DNA of 64,000 bases from Bacillota bacterium. GTDB lineage: Bacteria > Bacillota > Clostridia > Lachnospirales > Lachnospiraceae. The notes beneath the pieces were generated by a model. It saw only the letters and a program-made list of their open reading frames with translations. It did no database searches and had not been told where the DNA came from. The stretch is from the NCBI GenBank assembly GCA_023395555.1, contig JAEWYQ010000051.1, forward strand, positions 124,001-188,000. The letters run 5' to 3'. Shown here piece after piece: positions 1 through 9,367 of the stretch (positions within the stretch are counted from its first letter, which is position 1; every line of letters begins with the position of its first letter). The translations under genes were made by a program, and so were the position numbers.

Positions 1-584
1 TGCACCGAAGGATCCACCTTTAGTTTTCCATAGACGATATAACTGGTTGCCGGAAGCAGTTCCCAGGAAGACTGTGAATAATTCGACAACGGAAGTACGC
101 TTCCTTCACAGTGATGCATTCCAAACAGTTTCTTATCCACACGAACCAGCTCATCTCCAAGATAAGTAACCACCATCAACATTTGCTCATAATCTGCAAA
201 GTCGTCACCGGTTTCCGGGTTGCGCCCAATCACCAGCTTTGTATCCTGATCCCTTTCAAATGCCTTTAATTGGTCCCCTGAGGCCGCAATCTGCATCGGC
301 TGATAGGCCGATACATAGGAAAGTCCGAATATTGCGTCATACTCCCTGGTCAATTCCTGGCTGTCCAGCATCTTGCTTTTCAAGACAGAAATGATATGAA
401 ATGCCTGTTTTGTACGCCCTGTATTGCTGTTGGTGATTACCAATAAATTAATTCCGATACATAACACCAGTGAAATCAAGCCAAGAATAATAAAATACAG
501 GATTGATTTCAGCAGAGTTCTCCGTACCGTTTTCCAAACAGATTCCCAGATGATACGATCTCCCCCCTCTGTCCTTCCATCCAT
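1..584 (-). CDS. ABC transporter permease-like protein, N-terminal part (cut by window edge)
   Basis: The frame runs off the left window edge, so only about the first 194 residues are visible. After a short charged start there is one strong hydrophobic segment (about residues 20-45, around LYFIILGLISLVLCIGINLL), followed by a soluble region. This single-helix-then-large-domain layout is typical of the first part of FtsX/MacB-type permeases. It lies 16 bases downstream of an ABC ATPase gene on the same strand, so it is probably that ATPase's membrane partner. The chosen ATG at 584 has no clear ribosome binding site. A good AGGGGGG lies just inside the frame (about 560-568) but no ATG, GTG or TTG follows it at the right distance, so the start is uncertain. 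Confidence 0.6.
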   Translation of the reverse strand, partial: MDGRTEGGDRIIWESVWKTVRRTLLKSILYFIILGLISLVLCIGINLLVITNSNTGRTKQAFHIISVLKSKMLDSQELTREYDAIFGLSYVSAYQPMQIAASGDQLKAFERDQDTKLVIGRNPETGDDFADYEQMLMVVTYLGDELVRVDKKLFGMHHCEGSVLPLSNYSQSSWELLPATSYIVYGKLKVDPSV

Positions 585-600
585 TGATAAAATATTATCT

Positions 601-1260
601 CTATTCTGCCACTATGCCATCCTTCATTTCATACACCTGATCCGACCGGCTTGCAACGGCATCATCATGGGTTGCCACGATCACGCAATATCCTCTCTCA
701 TGCGCCAGCCCTGAGAGGATTTGAATGATATTTGCCGTATTCTGAGTATCCAGATTGCCGGTTGGCTCATCAGCAAGTATAATTCTTCCGGACATTGACA
801 GGGCTCTGGCAATTGCAACCCTTTGCTGCTCCCCGCCGCTGAGCATGCCCGGCAGTTTTCTTGCATAAGCTTCCGAAAGATCCACCTGTTTCAAAAGCTC
901 CAGGGCTTTTACTGAGGCTTCCTTCCTTGAAGTACCATTCAACCTCATTGGATACATGATATTTTCCAGTACCGTAAGCAGCGGAAATAAATTAAGGCTC
1001 TGATAAATCACGGCGATCTGTTGACGGCGGTACTGGTTTCTGTTTATATTGGACAGATCTGATCCATTTACCAGGATTCTTCCGGAAGTCGGCAGATCCA
1101 GACCGGACAGCAACGTAAGAAGTGTGGATTTTCCGCTTCCCGACTTTCCGATGATGGCATGAATCCTGCCTTTCTCAAAGGAACAACTGACTCCGCGGAG
1201 CGCTTCCACTGTTTGATACCTTGATGGGTAAGTATAATGCACCTGATCAATTCTTATCAT
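601..1260 (-). CDS. ABC transporter ATP-binding protein (LolD/MacB type)
   Basis: This 219-residue protein is a complete stand-alone ABC ATPase. Walker A is GKSGSGKST (residues 38-46), the signature is [15 protein letters not shown] near residue 140, Walker B is [12 protein letters not shown], and the switch histidine is in ATHDD. The EPTGNLD sequence after Walker B is characteristic of the LolD/MacB/FtsE subfamily, which works with FtsX-type permeases to move lipoproteins, peptides or antibiotics or to drive mechanotransmission. It is sandwiched between two FtsX-like permease genes on the same strand, consistent with one ATPase serving two half-permeases. The transported substrate cannot be told from sequence. 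Confidence 0.93.
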   Translation of the reverse strand: MIRIDQVHYTYPSRYQTVEALRGVSCSFEKGRIHAIIGKSGSGKSTLLTLLSGLDLPTSGRILVNGSDLSNINRNQYRRQQIAVIYQSLNLFPLLTVLENIMYPMRLNGTSRKEASVKALELLKQVDLSEAYARKLPGMLSGGEQQRVAIARALSMSGRIILADEPTGNLDTQNTANIIQILSGLAHERGYCVIVATHDDAVASRSDQVYEMKDGIVAE

Positions 1261-1314
1261 CTTCTACTCCTTTCACACGAACTAGCATTTTAACTGCATC
1301 GTACCGATCCTTTT

Positions 1315-2400
1315 TCATTCCTTCCCTGCCGGATTCCCTTTCAAAGACAGCAGCCTGATAATTGATATCACACCACCGGTACTATAGCATAACAGATAGA
1401 GCAGAACATAACGGGGCGGCAGAAAGATCAATCCGGGCAACCCTCCCGCCAGACAATACAGCAACTGCTCCGCCCACAGAGAAAAGAACTGAAAATACTT
1501 CGGCGTTCCCATGGATTGCATTAAATAAATCGTACGCCTCTCCATCCTGCCGACAGTATAGGACAGCAGAAAGCCAAGAACTATCATCAACACGAACAAG
1601 AAAGGAAATATTCCCTTCATAATGCTGATGTTCCTCTTTAAAGGAGCCGTGCTTTGATTCATGGCTCCATCCAGGATTCTATAGGTATAATCACGGTAAA
1701 CACCATCCCGAGAAACTTTAAGTAGCTTGGAATCACTTAAAAAAGCATGTACTGCCTCAATATGCTCCGCATCCTTCACTATATATTCCGCAGCATCAAT
1801 AATGACAGGAATATTTAATTCCTTGCAGATATCTATGTATTGATCATAATTGATGTAAATATCCGTTCCATCATATTGGTCTATTATCGTAAAATCCTGT
1901 ATGATATTGTTTGTTCCACTTGAAAAGCGAATTGCTTGAGAGGTGCCTGACACCGAAAATAGAGGAGAACTTATTCCAATCATGCACTCTCCCCGCTTCA
2001 AATCCCCTTTCCCGTCACCAATCATCCTATTCTCCGCCATTGGTAATTGATTCATAGTGTCTGTTTCTGTCTGTACCTCAAAAATAAGTTCATTATTATC
2101 CATACCGCCAATGCTGTATTCAAAGGAGGAGGAATAATAGTGAAATCGGAACAATCCGCTGTCTTCCAGCTCTTTTATGTCCTCCGCCGGCAGTCCCAAG
2201 GTGCCTTCGTTATCCCGCCTGCTCAATATCATTTTTACTTCCAGAGTATGATAGATGTCCTTTAAATTGGCCTCATTATCCTGAATGCCTTTAAAAAAAA
2301 TGCCAATAAACCCGATTAGAATAAACGAGGAAGCGATCATTAATATTGTTTTCCATCTTTCCACAACAATTTTGTTGCCTATCCATTCGAGTAAGTACAA
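1315..2400 (-). CDS. FtsX-like ABC permease subunit
   Basis: About 361 residues. One membrane helix lies near the N-terminus (WKTILMIASSFILIGFIGIF), then a soluble domain of about 220 residues, then two or three C-terminal helices (GIFPFLFVLMIVLGFLLSY and later). This is the FtsX/MacB-like layout. The frame is open further upstream to a TTG at 2454, but a strong AAGGAG sits seven bases before the TTG at 2400. I chose that TTG, giving a protein that starts YLLEWIGNK and removing 18 residues. It is the first gene of the three-gene set with the ATPase and the partial permease downstream. The C-terminal helical part is short compared with full FtsX permeases. Confidence 0.75.
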   Translation of the reverse strand: MYLLEWIGNKIVVERWKTILMIASSFILIGFIGIFFKGIQDNEANLKDIYHTLEVKMILSRRDNEGTLGLPAEDIKELEDSGLFRFHYYSSSFEYSIGGMDNNELIFEVQTETDTMNQLPMAENRMIGDGKGDLKRGECMIGISSPLFSVSGTSQAIRFSSGTNNIIQDFTIIDQYDGTDIYINYDQYIDICKELNIPVIIDAAEYIVKDAEHIEAVHAFLSDSKLLKVSRDGVYRDYTYRILDGAMNQSTAPLKRNISIMKGIFPFLFVLMIVLGFLLSYTVGRMERRTIYLMQSMGTPKYFQFFSLWAEQLLYCLAGGLPGLIFLPPRYVLLYLLCYSTGGVISIIRLLSLKGNPAGKE

Positions 2401-2498
2401 TTCAATTCTCCTTTTTGTATCACTATTGAATACTGGAATATTGTATAAAATCAAGGGTAGCCAGGGTAAAATCAGACTTGATACTTACTATTTATAAA

Positions 2499-2840
2499 TT
2501 AGTAAAAGCGAGTTTCCAATACTCCATAACTACATTTCGAACATTGGCTCAACCATATTTCAACGGTATGTCCATCACTGGTTTTAACTGTCTTATATAA
2601 AAAATATGGCCCCATGGAATGATTTGTTGTTGTACTTATGACTGTTTCTGAGTATTGGCCGCAAGAAAGACATGTTTGCCGTGAAATATACCTTACTATA
2701 CACGGACCATCGTTCTGATAATAACGGGTGATATTTCTTCTGGAATGATCACATAGCTCAGCATGTGCTACCCCATTTACTCCAAATGACAAAGTAAGAA
2801 CCAGTAATAAAAATGCTAAAATCCTCCGCCGTCTTTTCAT
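2499..2840 (-). CDS. small secreted cysteine-rich protein, function unknown
   Basis: 113 residues, not recognised as a named family. It has a classical signal peptide: basic MKRRRRI, a hydrophobic stretch to about residue 20, and an AHA cleavage site near residue 27. The mature part carries two CxxC pairs (CLSC in the middle and CSKC near the end) plus two single cysteines (CDHS and CIVR). Together they could bind a zinc ion or form disulfides outside the cell. It has its own promoter (2880-2908) and an AGGGG-type ribosome binding site, so it is likely expressed independently of its neighbours. Confidence 0.65.
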   Translation of the reverse strand: MKRRRRILAFLLLVLTLSFGVNGVAHAELCDHSRRNITRYYQNDGPCIVRYISRQTCLSCGQYSETVISTTTNHSMGPYFLYKTVKTSDGHTVEIWLSQCSKCSYGVLETRFY

Positions 2841-2879
2841 TTACACCCCTTTCTCTTACCCTACCTACCCATTGCAAAT

Positions 2880-2908
2880 ATTTTACATCAAATTTGTTCA
2901 GTTGTCAA
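2880..2908 (-). promoter_or_regulatory. sigma-A promoter for the small secreted protein
   Basis: On the minus strand TTGACA (2903-2908) is followed after exactly 17 bases by TAAAAT (2880-2885). Transcription would start near 2873 and run into the gene that begins at 2840. Confidence 0.6.
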
Positions 2909-2992
2909 TTATTGAAATCAGTTTCCTGCTACTCAAACTAATCTCAACTCAAGAAAACTAATATCTGATTTTGTAAAATTATCATTTTATCA

Positions 2993-3019
2993 TGTGATCA
3001 GCTTCAGAAAGCTATCACA
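2993..3019 (-). terminator. hairpin downstream of the ABC exporter operon (weak terminator candidate)
   Basis: TGTGAT-c-AGCTT pairs with AAGCT-ATCACA around a four-base loop, 29 bases after the exporter gene stop at 3048. There is no clean T run on the minus strand, so it may only stabilise the transcript end. Confidence 0.35.
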
Positions 3020-3047
3020 AAAACAACTTTTCAATGCAGTTATTAAG

Positions 3048-4811
3048 TCAAACTGCAAACTGGCTCTGATACAAACTGGCATAAAAGCCGTTCTGCTCCA
3101 GCAGCTCCTCATGGTTCCCCTGCTCCACTATCTTACCGTCCCTCATGACAAGAATGATATCCGCCGACTGGATGGTTGACAATCTGTGAGCCACGATAAA
3201 GCTGGTCCTGCCCTTCATCATTCTGGCAAATGCATTCTGTATCTTAATCTCTGTTCTGGTATCGATGGAGGAGGTCGCTTCATCCAGGATCAGCATCGGC
3301 GGCAGACACAGCATCACCCTGGTGATGCACAGCAGCTGCTTCTGCCCCTGGGACAGGCCGTCCCCATCCTCCGTAATCCAGGTATCAAGGCCCTTGGACA
3401 GCCGCTTGATAAAGCTGTAGGAATGGGCATCCCTGGCCGCCTGTATGATCTCTTCCTCCGTGGCATCCGGCTTCCCCATGGTAATATTATCCCGGATGGT
3501 TCCGCTCTTCAGCCAGGTATCCTGAAGCACCATTCCATAGGAGCTTCGCAGGCTTCCCCTGGTGATCTCCGTGATGTCTGTCCCATCCACCAGGATGCTG
3601 CCGGAATTCACCTCATAGAACCGCATCAGCAGATTAATTACCGTGGTCTTACCGCACCCCGTGGGTCCCACAATAGCAACCCGCTTTCCGCTCTCCACCT
3701 TCAGATTAAAATCCTCGATGAGGCTCCGGTCCGGCGAATAGGAAAAGTCCACATGGGAAAGCTCCACCCTGCCCTCTGCTTCGGATAATACATGGGCTCC
3801 CACCGCGTCGGGAATCTGAGGCTCCTCTTCAATCAGCTCCAGAATTCTCGCCAGACAGGCCATGGCATTCTGCAGCTCTGTGACGACTCCCGATATCTCA
3901 TTAAAGGGCTTGGTATACTGATTCGCATAGCTTAAGAAGCTGGCCAGCTGTCCCACACTCAGTCTGCCGCTTAAAACAAATAAGGCTCCGCTGGCTGCCA
4001 CTCCGGCAGATACCAGATTATTCACAAACCGGGTGGAGGGAAAGGTGATGGAAGAATAGAAGATCGCCTTCATGGAGCTGGTCTTAAGCCTCTGGTTAAT
4101 CTCATCAAATCTCCTCAGCGCTTCCTTCTCATATCCAAATGCCTTTACTACCTTCTGACCGCCGATCATATCATTAATGAGGGCCGTATGCTCTCCCCGG
4201 ATCTCCGACTGCTGCTGGAACATGGAGTAGGTATGCTTTGCTATATACCGGGCCACGAACAGGGAGAGGGGGGTTAATAATACAACAATTAATGTAATAT
4301 AACCATTGACGGAAAACATAATGCCCAGGGTTCCCAGAATGGTAACCACTCCCGTAAAGAACTGGGTGAAGCCCATCAGCAGCCCGTCCGCCAGCTGATC
4401 CACATCCGCAATGACCCGGCTCACGATATCTCCGTGGGAATGTCCGTCAATATATTTCAAGGGTAAGATCTCAATCTTCTGAACTGCTTCATTTCTAAGA
4501 TCCCTGGTGATATGGAAGGTGATCCGGTTATTGCAAAGGTTCATAATCCACTGGAATACTCCCGTGGCTCCCACCATTACCGCTATTTTTACCAGAATAA
4601 CTGAAATCCCCTTAAAGTCAACATTGCCGGTATCTATGATCCGGTCAATGGCATTCCCCACCAGCACCGGAACATACAGGGTTGTTGCCACCGTAACTGC
4701 CGCCGCCGCAATGGAGCCCGCCAGGAAGATCCGGTAACGCCTCAGGCGCAGAAGTAATTTTGATATTGTTCTTTTATAGGATCCTATGCTCTTTTTCTTA
4801 TTTTCCGCCAC
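3048..4811 (-). CDS. heterodimeric ABC exporter, catalytic half (fused membrane and ATPase domains)
   Basis: 587 residues in the usual exporter order: six membrane helices in about residues 1-320, then an ATPase domain. Walker A is GPTGCGKTT, the signature is LSQGQKQLLCITRV, Walker B is MLILDEATSSID with an intact catalytic Glu, and the switch histidine is in AHRLSTI. Its start codon is GTG, with AGGAGG upstream, and overlaps the end of the preceding exporter gene by 14 bases, so the two are translated together. The preceding partner has a degenerate site, so this protein supplies the catalytic Glu. The family (BmrC/BmrD, TM287/288-like) exports drugs, lipids or peptides. The substrate here is unknown. 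Confidence 0.9.
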   Translation of the reverse strand: MAENKKKSIGSYKRTISKLLLRLRRYRIFLAGSIAAAAVTVATTLYVPVLVGNAIDRIIDTGNVDFKGISVILVKIAVMVGATGVFQWIMNLCNNRITFHITRDLRNEAVQKIEILPLKYIDGHSHGDIVSRVIADVDQLADGLLMGFTQFFTGVVTILGTLGIMFSVNGYITLIVVLLTPLSLFVARYIAKHTYSMFQQQSEIRGEHTALINDMIGGQKVVKAFGYEKEALRRFDEINQRLKTSSMKAIFYSSITFPSTRFVNNLVSAGVAASGALFVLSGRLSVGQLASFLSYANQYTKPFNEISGVVTELQNAMACLARILELIEEEPQIPDAVGAHVLSEAEGRVELSHVDFSYSPDRSLIEDFNLKVESGKRVAIVGPTGCGKTTVINLLMRFYEVNSGSILVDGTDITEITRGSLRSSYGMVLQDTWLKSGTIRDNITMGKPDATEEEIIQAARDAHSYSFIKRLSKGLDTWITEDGDGLSQGQKQLLCITRVMLCLPPMLILDEATSSIDTRTEIKIQNAFARMMKGRTSFIVAHRLSTIQSADIILVMRDGKIVEQGNHEELLEQNGFYASLYQSQFAV

Positions 4812-6600
4812 CGGTTGCCGCCTCCTTCCGATACTGGGAATAATAGATCTCCTGATATACCTCGCAGGTCTCCAGCAGATCCGAATGAGTTCCGATCCCG
4901 GCCATCTGTCCGTTTTCCATCACAATGATCTGGTCTGCGTGGAGAATGGATGAGGTTCTCTGGGAGACGATAAATACCGTCGGAGACGGCTCCATTTCCC
5001 GGATTGCCTTTCTCAGTCTTGCATCCGTGGCATAATCCAGAGCCGAAGCGCTGTCATCCAGGATCAGAATATCCGCTCCCTTGACAATGGCTCTTGCAAT
5101 GGTCAGACGCTGCTTCTGCCCTCCGGACAGATTCCTTCCTCCCTGCTCCAGCATGGCTTCCAGCTTTCCTTCCCGCTCTTCTACAAAATCCGCCGCCTGG
5201 GATATCCTCAGCGCCCGGCTCAGCTCCTCTTCCCCGGCTTCTCTATTGCCTACCAGGAGATTGTCCCGGATACTTCCCTGGAATAGCTGGGCCTTTTGAA
5301 GCACCATCGCCACCTTGCGCCCCAGGGCTTCGCAGGTGTATTCCCGGACATTGACCCCATCCACCAGCACTTCCCCGGCTGTGGCATCGTAGAATCTCGG
5401 AATCAGATTCACCAGGGAGGACTTTCCTGTTCCCGTACCTCCGATGATCCCCACTGTCTGCCCCCGCTTCACCCGAAAGGTAATACCGGACAGGGATTCT
5501 CCTCCCGCATTCTTATAGGTCAGGCTCACATCCCGGAATTCTACGGCATATTCCGAGGCTTTGCCGAGGCCGGTCCTGCTGTTATCCTGCACATTGCCTT
5601 CTTTCATACTGCTTTCCCAGGTTTCAGCGGTTCCATCCCAGCTGCCCTCCTGCATGCTGCTTTCCTGTGAGAAGGTATCTGCAATTCGATTTGCGCAGGC
5701 CAGTGCCTTCGTTATGGTAATAATTAAGTTGGCCAGTTTGATCAGCTCCACCAGAATCTGGCTCATGTAGTTATAAAGGGCTACCACCTGTCCCTGGGTC
5801 AGGATACCGCTGTTTACCCGGACCGCTCCCACCCAGATTAGTATCATAATGGCGATGTTGACAATAATATAGGTGATAGGATTCATCAACCCGGATATTT
5901 TGCCGGCATGCTTTTGGAGGGAGGTCAGCGTCTCGTTGGCAGCTTTAAACTGAGCCAGCTCCGACTCTTCCTTATGAAACGCACGGATTACCCTCACACC
6001 GGACAGATTCTCCCGGATGATACCCAGGAGCTTATCCAGCCCCTGCTGGATTTTCTTATACATGGGCTTCGTGATCAGCATAATTCCGAATACGATCACG
6101 GACAGCACCGGAATCGTTATCACGAATATCCATGCTGATTTTACATCAATACGAAAGGCCATGATTGCCGCGCCGCATACGATGAAGGGTGAGCGCATGA
6201 AAAGCCGCAGCACCATATTGACTCCGTTCTGCACCTGGTTGACATCGCTGGTCATCCGGGTGATGAGCGTGGAGGAGCCCATGGTATCCATTTCGGTAAA
6301 GGAAAGAGATTCTATATGTTCAAAAAGGGAATGTCTTAAGGACGTGGCCATACTGACCGCCGCTTTGGAAGCAAAGTACTGGGCTGTGATAGAGCAGACC
6401 AGGCCGACGACGCACAAGCCCACCAATAACAGGCACATGCGAAGAATGTAGGAAACATCCCGGTTGCGGATTCCCACATCAATCACCGCTGCAATTACCA
6501 ACGGTACAAATAATTCAAATAATGCTTCCAGCATTTTAAATAGAGGGGCAAATACACATTCCTTTTTATAGTCTTTTAAATACTTTATTACATATTTCAT
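4798..6600 (-). CDS. heterodimeric ABC exporter, degenerate half
   Basis: 600 residues from the ATG at 6600, which has GGAG six bases upstream. The frame is open 27 codons further but those codons lack a ribosome binding site. N-terminal helices are followed by an ATPase domain with Walker A GGTGTGKSS and an intact signature LSGGQKQRLTIARAI. Walker B ends ILILDDSASALD, with Asp instead of the catalytic Glu, and the switch region reads VSQRTSSI, with Gln in place of His. These two changes are the known hallmarks of the degenerate subunit in heterodimeric exporters. The linker before the ATPase domain (about residues 340-370) contains an imperfect duplication of an ESSM(Q/K)EG unit. It is first gene of the exporter pair. 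Confidence 0.9.
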   Translation of the reverse strand: MKYVIKYLKDYKKECVFAPLFKMLEALFELFVPLVIAAVIDVGIRNRDVSYILRMCLLLVGLCVVGLVCSITAQYFASKAAVSMATSLRHSLFEHIESLSFTEMDTMGSSTLITRMTSDVNQVQNGVNMVLRLFMRSPFIVCGAAIMAFRIDVKSAWIFVITIPVLSVIVFGIMLITKPMYKKIQQGLDKLLGIIRENLSGVRVIRAFHKEESELAQFKAANETLTSLQKHAGKISGLMNPITYIIVNIAIMILIWVGAVRVNSGILTQGQVVALYNYMSQILVELIKLANLIITITKALACANRIADTFSQESSMQEGSWDGTAETWESSMKEGNVQDNSRTGLGKASEYAVEFRDVSLTYKNAGGESLSGITFRVKRGQTVGIIGGTGTGKSSLVNLIPRFYDATAGEVLVDGVNVREYTCEALGRKVAMVLQKAQLFQGSIRDNLLVGNREAGEEELSRALRISQAADFVEEREGKLEAMLEQGGRNLSGGQKQRLTIARAIVKGADILILDDSASALDYATDARLRKAIREMEPSPTVFIVSQRTSSILHADQIIVMENGQMAGIGTHSDLLETCEVYQEIYYSQYRKEAATGGGK

Positions 6601-6792
6601 TTCTGTCTCCGTTCTGACTAACTGTGTAGATTTATTATCGGCAAACAATGGGTTATTTATCAGTACCCGGGACCTTACCATTGCTATTGTACATGATACT
6701 CTTTCTATTCACAACTATAATTCGCAAAAAACAACGGCAATAAATAAAATATTAGCTGCGATTCAGCCCACAGGAAGAATGTCGTGGGATAG

Positions 6793-6830
6793 AGAAAAGG
6801 CCTAAGGTACATGCACCTCAAGCCTTTTCT
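6793..6830 (-). terminator. hairpin terminator after the truncated carbohydrate-active gene
   Basis: AGAAAAGGC at 6793 pairs with GCCTTTTCT ending at 6830. An inner AGGT/ACCT pair lies around a six-base loop. On the minus strand the stem ends in CCTTTTCT, a short U-rich tail, about 70 bases after the gene stop at 6898. Confidence 0.5.
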
Positions 6831-6897
6831 GCACAATCTTACTCTCCTCTATTGGTTTACAGGACAATGGTTCCCCTGAGATACTGCGGAATGTCTT

Positions 6898-8448
6898 TTA
6901 CTTTAGACTAACCTCAAATTTCAACGGATCCGTTTCCGTATACACAGTTCTCTCAAAGATAAGCCGCTCCTCTTCTCCCTCTTTCGGAATGCTAAAAACC
7001 CGCACCATGAGTTTTTCCTTGCTCACAGCAGTCGTGTCTATCAATATGCTGTCCTCTGTTATGGTAAGGGCATTAATACTTCCCCCCTCAACCTCCGCAT
7101 GCCATTTGCCGGGTATATGGTAGAAACGTGCCGATAATCCGTCCCTGGGCGTAACAATTTCCTTCCCATCTATGCAATCAATGCTGCAGCCAAGACCGAT
7201 TCTGCCTAAAACAGAATGCTCTATTACGATGGAGCAGGCCGTGCGCAGCGCGCCGAAAAAGCCCAACCCGGCTTCACCGGAGAGGATGACGCATCCTTTG
7301 GAAAGCGGCATACCCTTCCTGCCCCTGGGGTTATGAGGGGTTCCAGTCACATTGATCTGCGAAGAGATCGTAATCCAGCCGGTCGCCCCCTTGTTTGCTT
7401 CATCAGCATCCCAATACCCGCCGGAGTTATAAATCAACCATCCGGAAAGATAGGCGCCATAATACGTCATAATCCAGTCTTCATCCACATGTCCTTGATG
7501 AAGCGCATAATCCAGGATAGGATACGCACCCAGCTGGGTCATATAACTAGTATTCCAGCTGGTATCGCCGCCTCCGCGAACATCCGTGCAGTACAGATAC
7601 CACACCGGCTGTTTGCCGCGGTTGGAATAGGATGCTTTCGCCGAAGAGCGCATGATATGATCGCTTTTAATGCGCCTGCCATATGCGTATACCGCCTCAA
7701 AAGCGGTGGAATCATAGGGCATTTCCGATCCAAAGGGGAATTGTTTTGAGTTAAAGAAATGGCTCTTTTTATCGAAGATCGCCGCCATCTCCGACGCCTC
7801 CTGAATAAACCCCTCCTTTTTCAAATCCTCCGCCAAATACAAGGGCAGAGTCATTTCACCCATGTTTCCAAATTCGCTGGCACCGACACCGTCCGGGAAC
7901 ATCCAATAGTTGAACATGGCCTTCGTGTATTCGCAGGCCATCTTCAGGTATTCATTCGCTTCCCGAAGCCTGCTCCAGCGCCGCTGCTTTTGAATTCTAT
8001 ACATATTCCATACAGTATTGATGACATGGACATAGTTGAACGCACGCCAGACATCGTCTGCACCCCGGCCTGCCCATGGCTCAAACATAGTATACCAGGG
8101 CACCATCCTGTGCACACGCCATCCAGGCTGCTCCGTCAATCGTACAAGGAGGAAATCCTCCACGTACACGTTCAGCGCATTTATCTCCTCTTCCTTCGGG
8201 CGATACACATTTTTCTCGGAGAGAAACAGTCCGCTGACCAGACCGGGATCATCGCTGCCTCCGCTCCACCAGGGCTCGAAGTACGGATTAAAGGTATGAT
8301 TGATTCGGCGTTTGTTCACCATATCCCATATCAGCATGCCGTGATAACAGGGGTCTTCCGGATTTGTTTCCAGGTGATTCCTGGCAATAAAACCCGCGTG
8401 TTGGTCAATGATCTCCGAGACACGCTCCTCTCCTCCCGTGTCTGCGGA
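6898..8448 (-). pseudogene. 5'-truncated carbohydrate-active-like protein (resembles DUF5695 family)
   Basis: The open frame begins right after a TAA at 8449-8451 and its first ATG is at 8337, giving 479 residues. The codons before that ATG (reading ERVSEIIDQHAGFIARNHL, then NPEDPCYHG) look like real protein, so the gene has lost its start and an N-terminal portion. The remaining protein has aromatic-rich helical repeats (WNMYRIQKQRRW, FNYWMFPDGVGASEFGNMGE) suggesting an alpha/alpha toroid, then a beta-rich C-terminal part. That resembles DUF5695-type proteins of carbohydrate loci, but the assignment is from memory and tentative. The missing N-terminus coincides with the point where the divergent LacI gene is also broken, so expression is doubtful. 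Confidence 0.55.
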
Positions 8449-9090
8449 TTAGTTTATATCGGGACACATCCGAGAGATGTGGGACATATTCTGCCTCCTC
8501 TTTCTATTCCGGTTGTGTATGCCTATGCTTATACAAAAAAGGATGACTATTGTATTAACTATAATGATTACCAGGGTGCCCGGCTGGCAGTGGACTATCT
8601 GATCCAATGCGGGCATCAGCAAATCGCTCTGATCTGTGGTTCTGTTGATTCTGTTCCGGCGCACAAAAGGATGATGGGATATCAGGCTTCTCTAATGGAT
8701 CACAATCTTCCCTTTCACCCGGAATATGTACGGACAGGAAATTGGCATTACAAGGACGGATATGATAGCTGCCTGGAATTGTTGCGCCTGAAGGAACCGC
8801 CTACCGCAATATTTGCCATGAGTGATTTGATGGCAACAGGTGCAATGCGTGCCTTGCATGAGAATGGATACCGTATCCCGGAAGACATCTCTCTGCACGG
8901 CTTTGATCATCTGGAAGCGTCCGAGCTGGTTATCCCTGCCCTTACTACCATTGACTTACCGCTGCATGAAATCGGCAAACAGGCTGCGCAGACGATTGAT
9001 TCTATTTTAAGCGGTAACCCCCCGGAGGAACGCAGTATATTACTTCCCTGTACACATATTATAAGAAAATCTGTATCGCCCAGGAAATAA
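8425..9090 (+). pseudogene. LacI-family regulator, N-terminally truncated (no DNA-binding domain)
   Basis: From about 8425 the frame reads as the ligand-binding half of a LacI/PurR regulator: GLVYIGTHPRD, PPLSIPVVYAY, the ARLAVDYLIQCGHQQIALI segment, FAMSDLMATGAMRALHENGY, GFDHLEASELVIPALTTID and IGKQAAQTIDSIL. The first 100 or so residues expected for the family, including the helix-turn-helix and hinge helix, are absent. Upstream the same frame only continues as the antisense of the neighbouring minus-strand gene. A strong terminator follows at 9170. A protein made from this piece could bind sugar but not DNA. The fragment most likely became useless when a deletion removed the shared divergent promoter region. 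Confidence 0.8.
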
Positions 9091-9169
9091 CTTCTTACAA
9101 TAACGAAATATAATAAACAGTTCATGTATAAGCTGGTGGCGCTTACACTTTTTACTATACTGCAATGAC

Positions 9170-9197
9170 AAACGCAGCCCATTCAGAGCTGCGTTTT
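9170..9197 (+). terminator. Rho-independent terminator
   Basis: AACGCAGC pairs with GCTGCGTT around a CCATTCAGA loop and is followed by TTTTAT, 80 bases after the LacI remnant stop. The stretch from 9198 to 9367 holds nothing I can identify. Confidence 0.85.
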
Positions 9198-9367
9198 TAT
9201 ATCATAGTAAATGATAATAATCACGGGTCCCATACAAATCCCGCATAATGATGATCTGTCCTTGTTCAAAATAAGATAGATAAAACATATTTCCCATGTC
9301 TCTCTCAATCTGCCAAATACGTCATTGTTAATGTGGAATTGATACCACTTTCAAAGAATTACTTTTC

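Noticed and set aside
7759..8424. Long plus-strand open frame continuous with the LacI remnant, apparently a 443-residue protein
   Set aside because: The first two thirds is the antisense of the carbohydrate-active gene and has no family resemblance; only the part after about 8425 is LacI.
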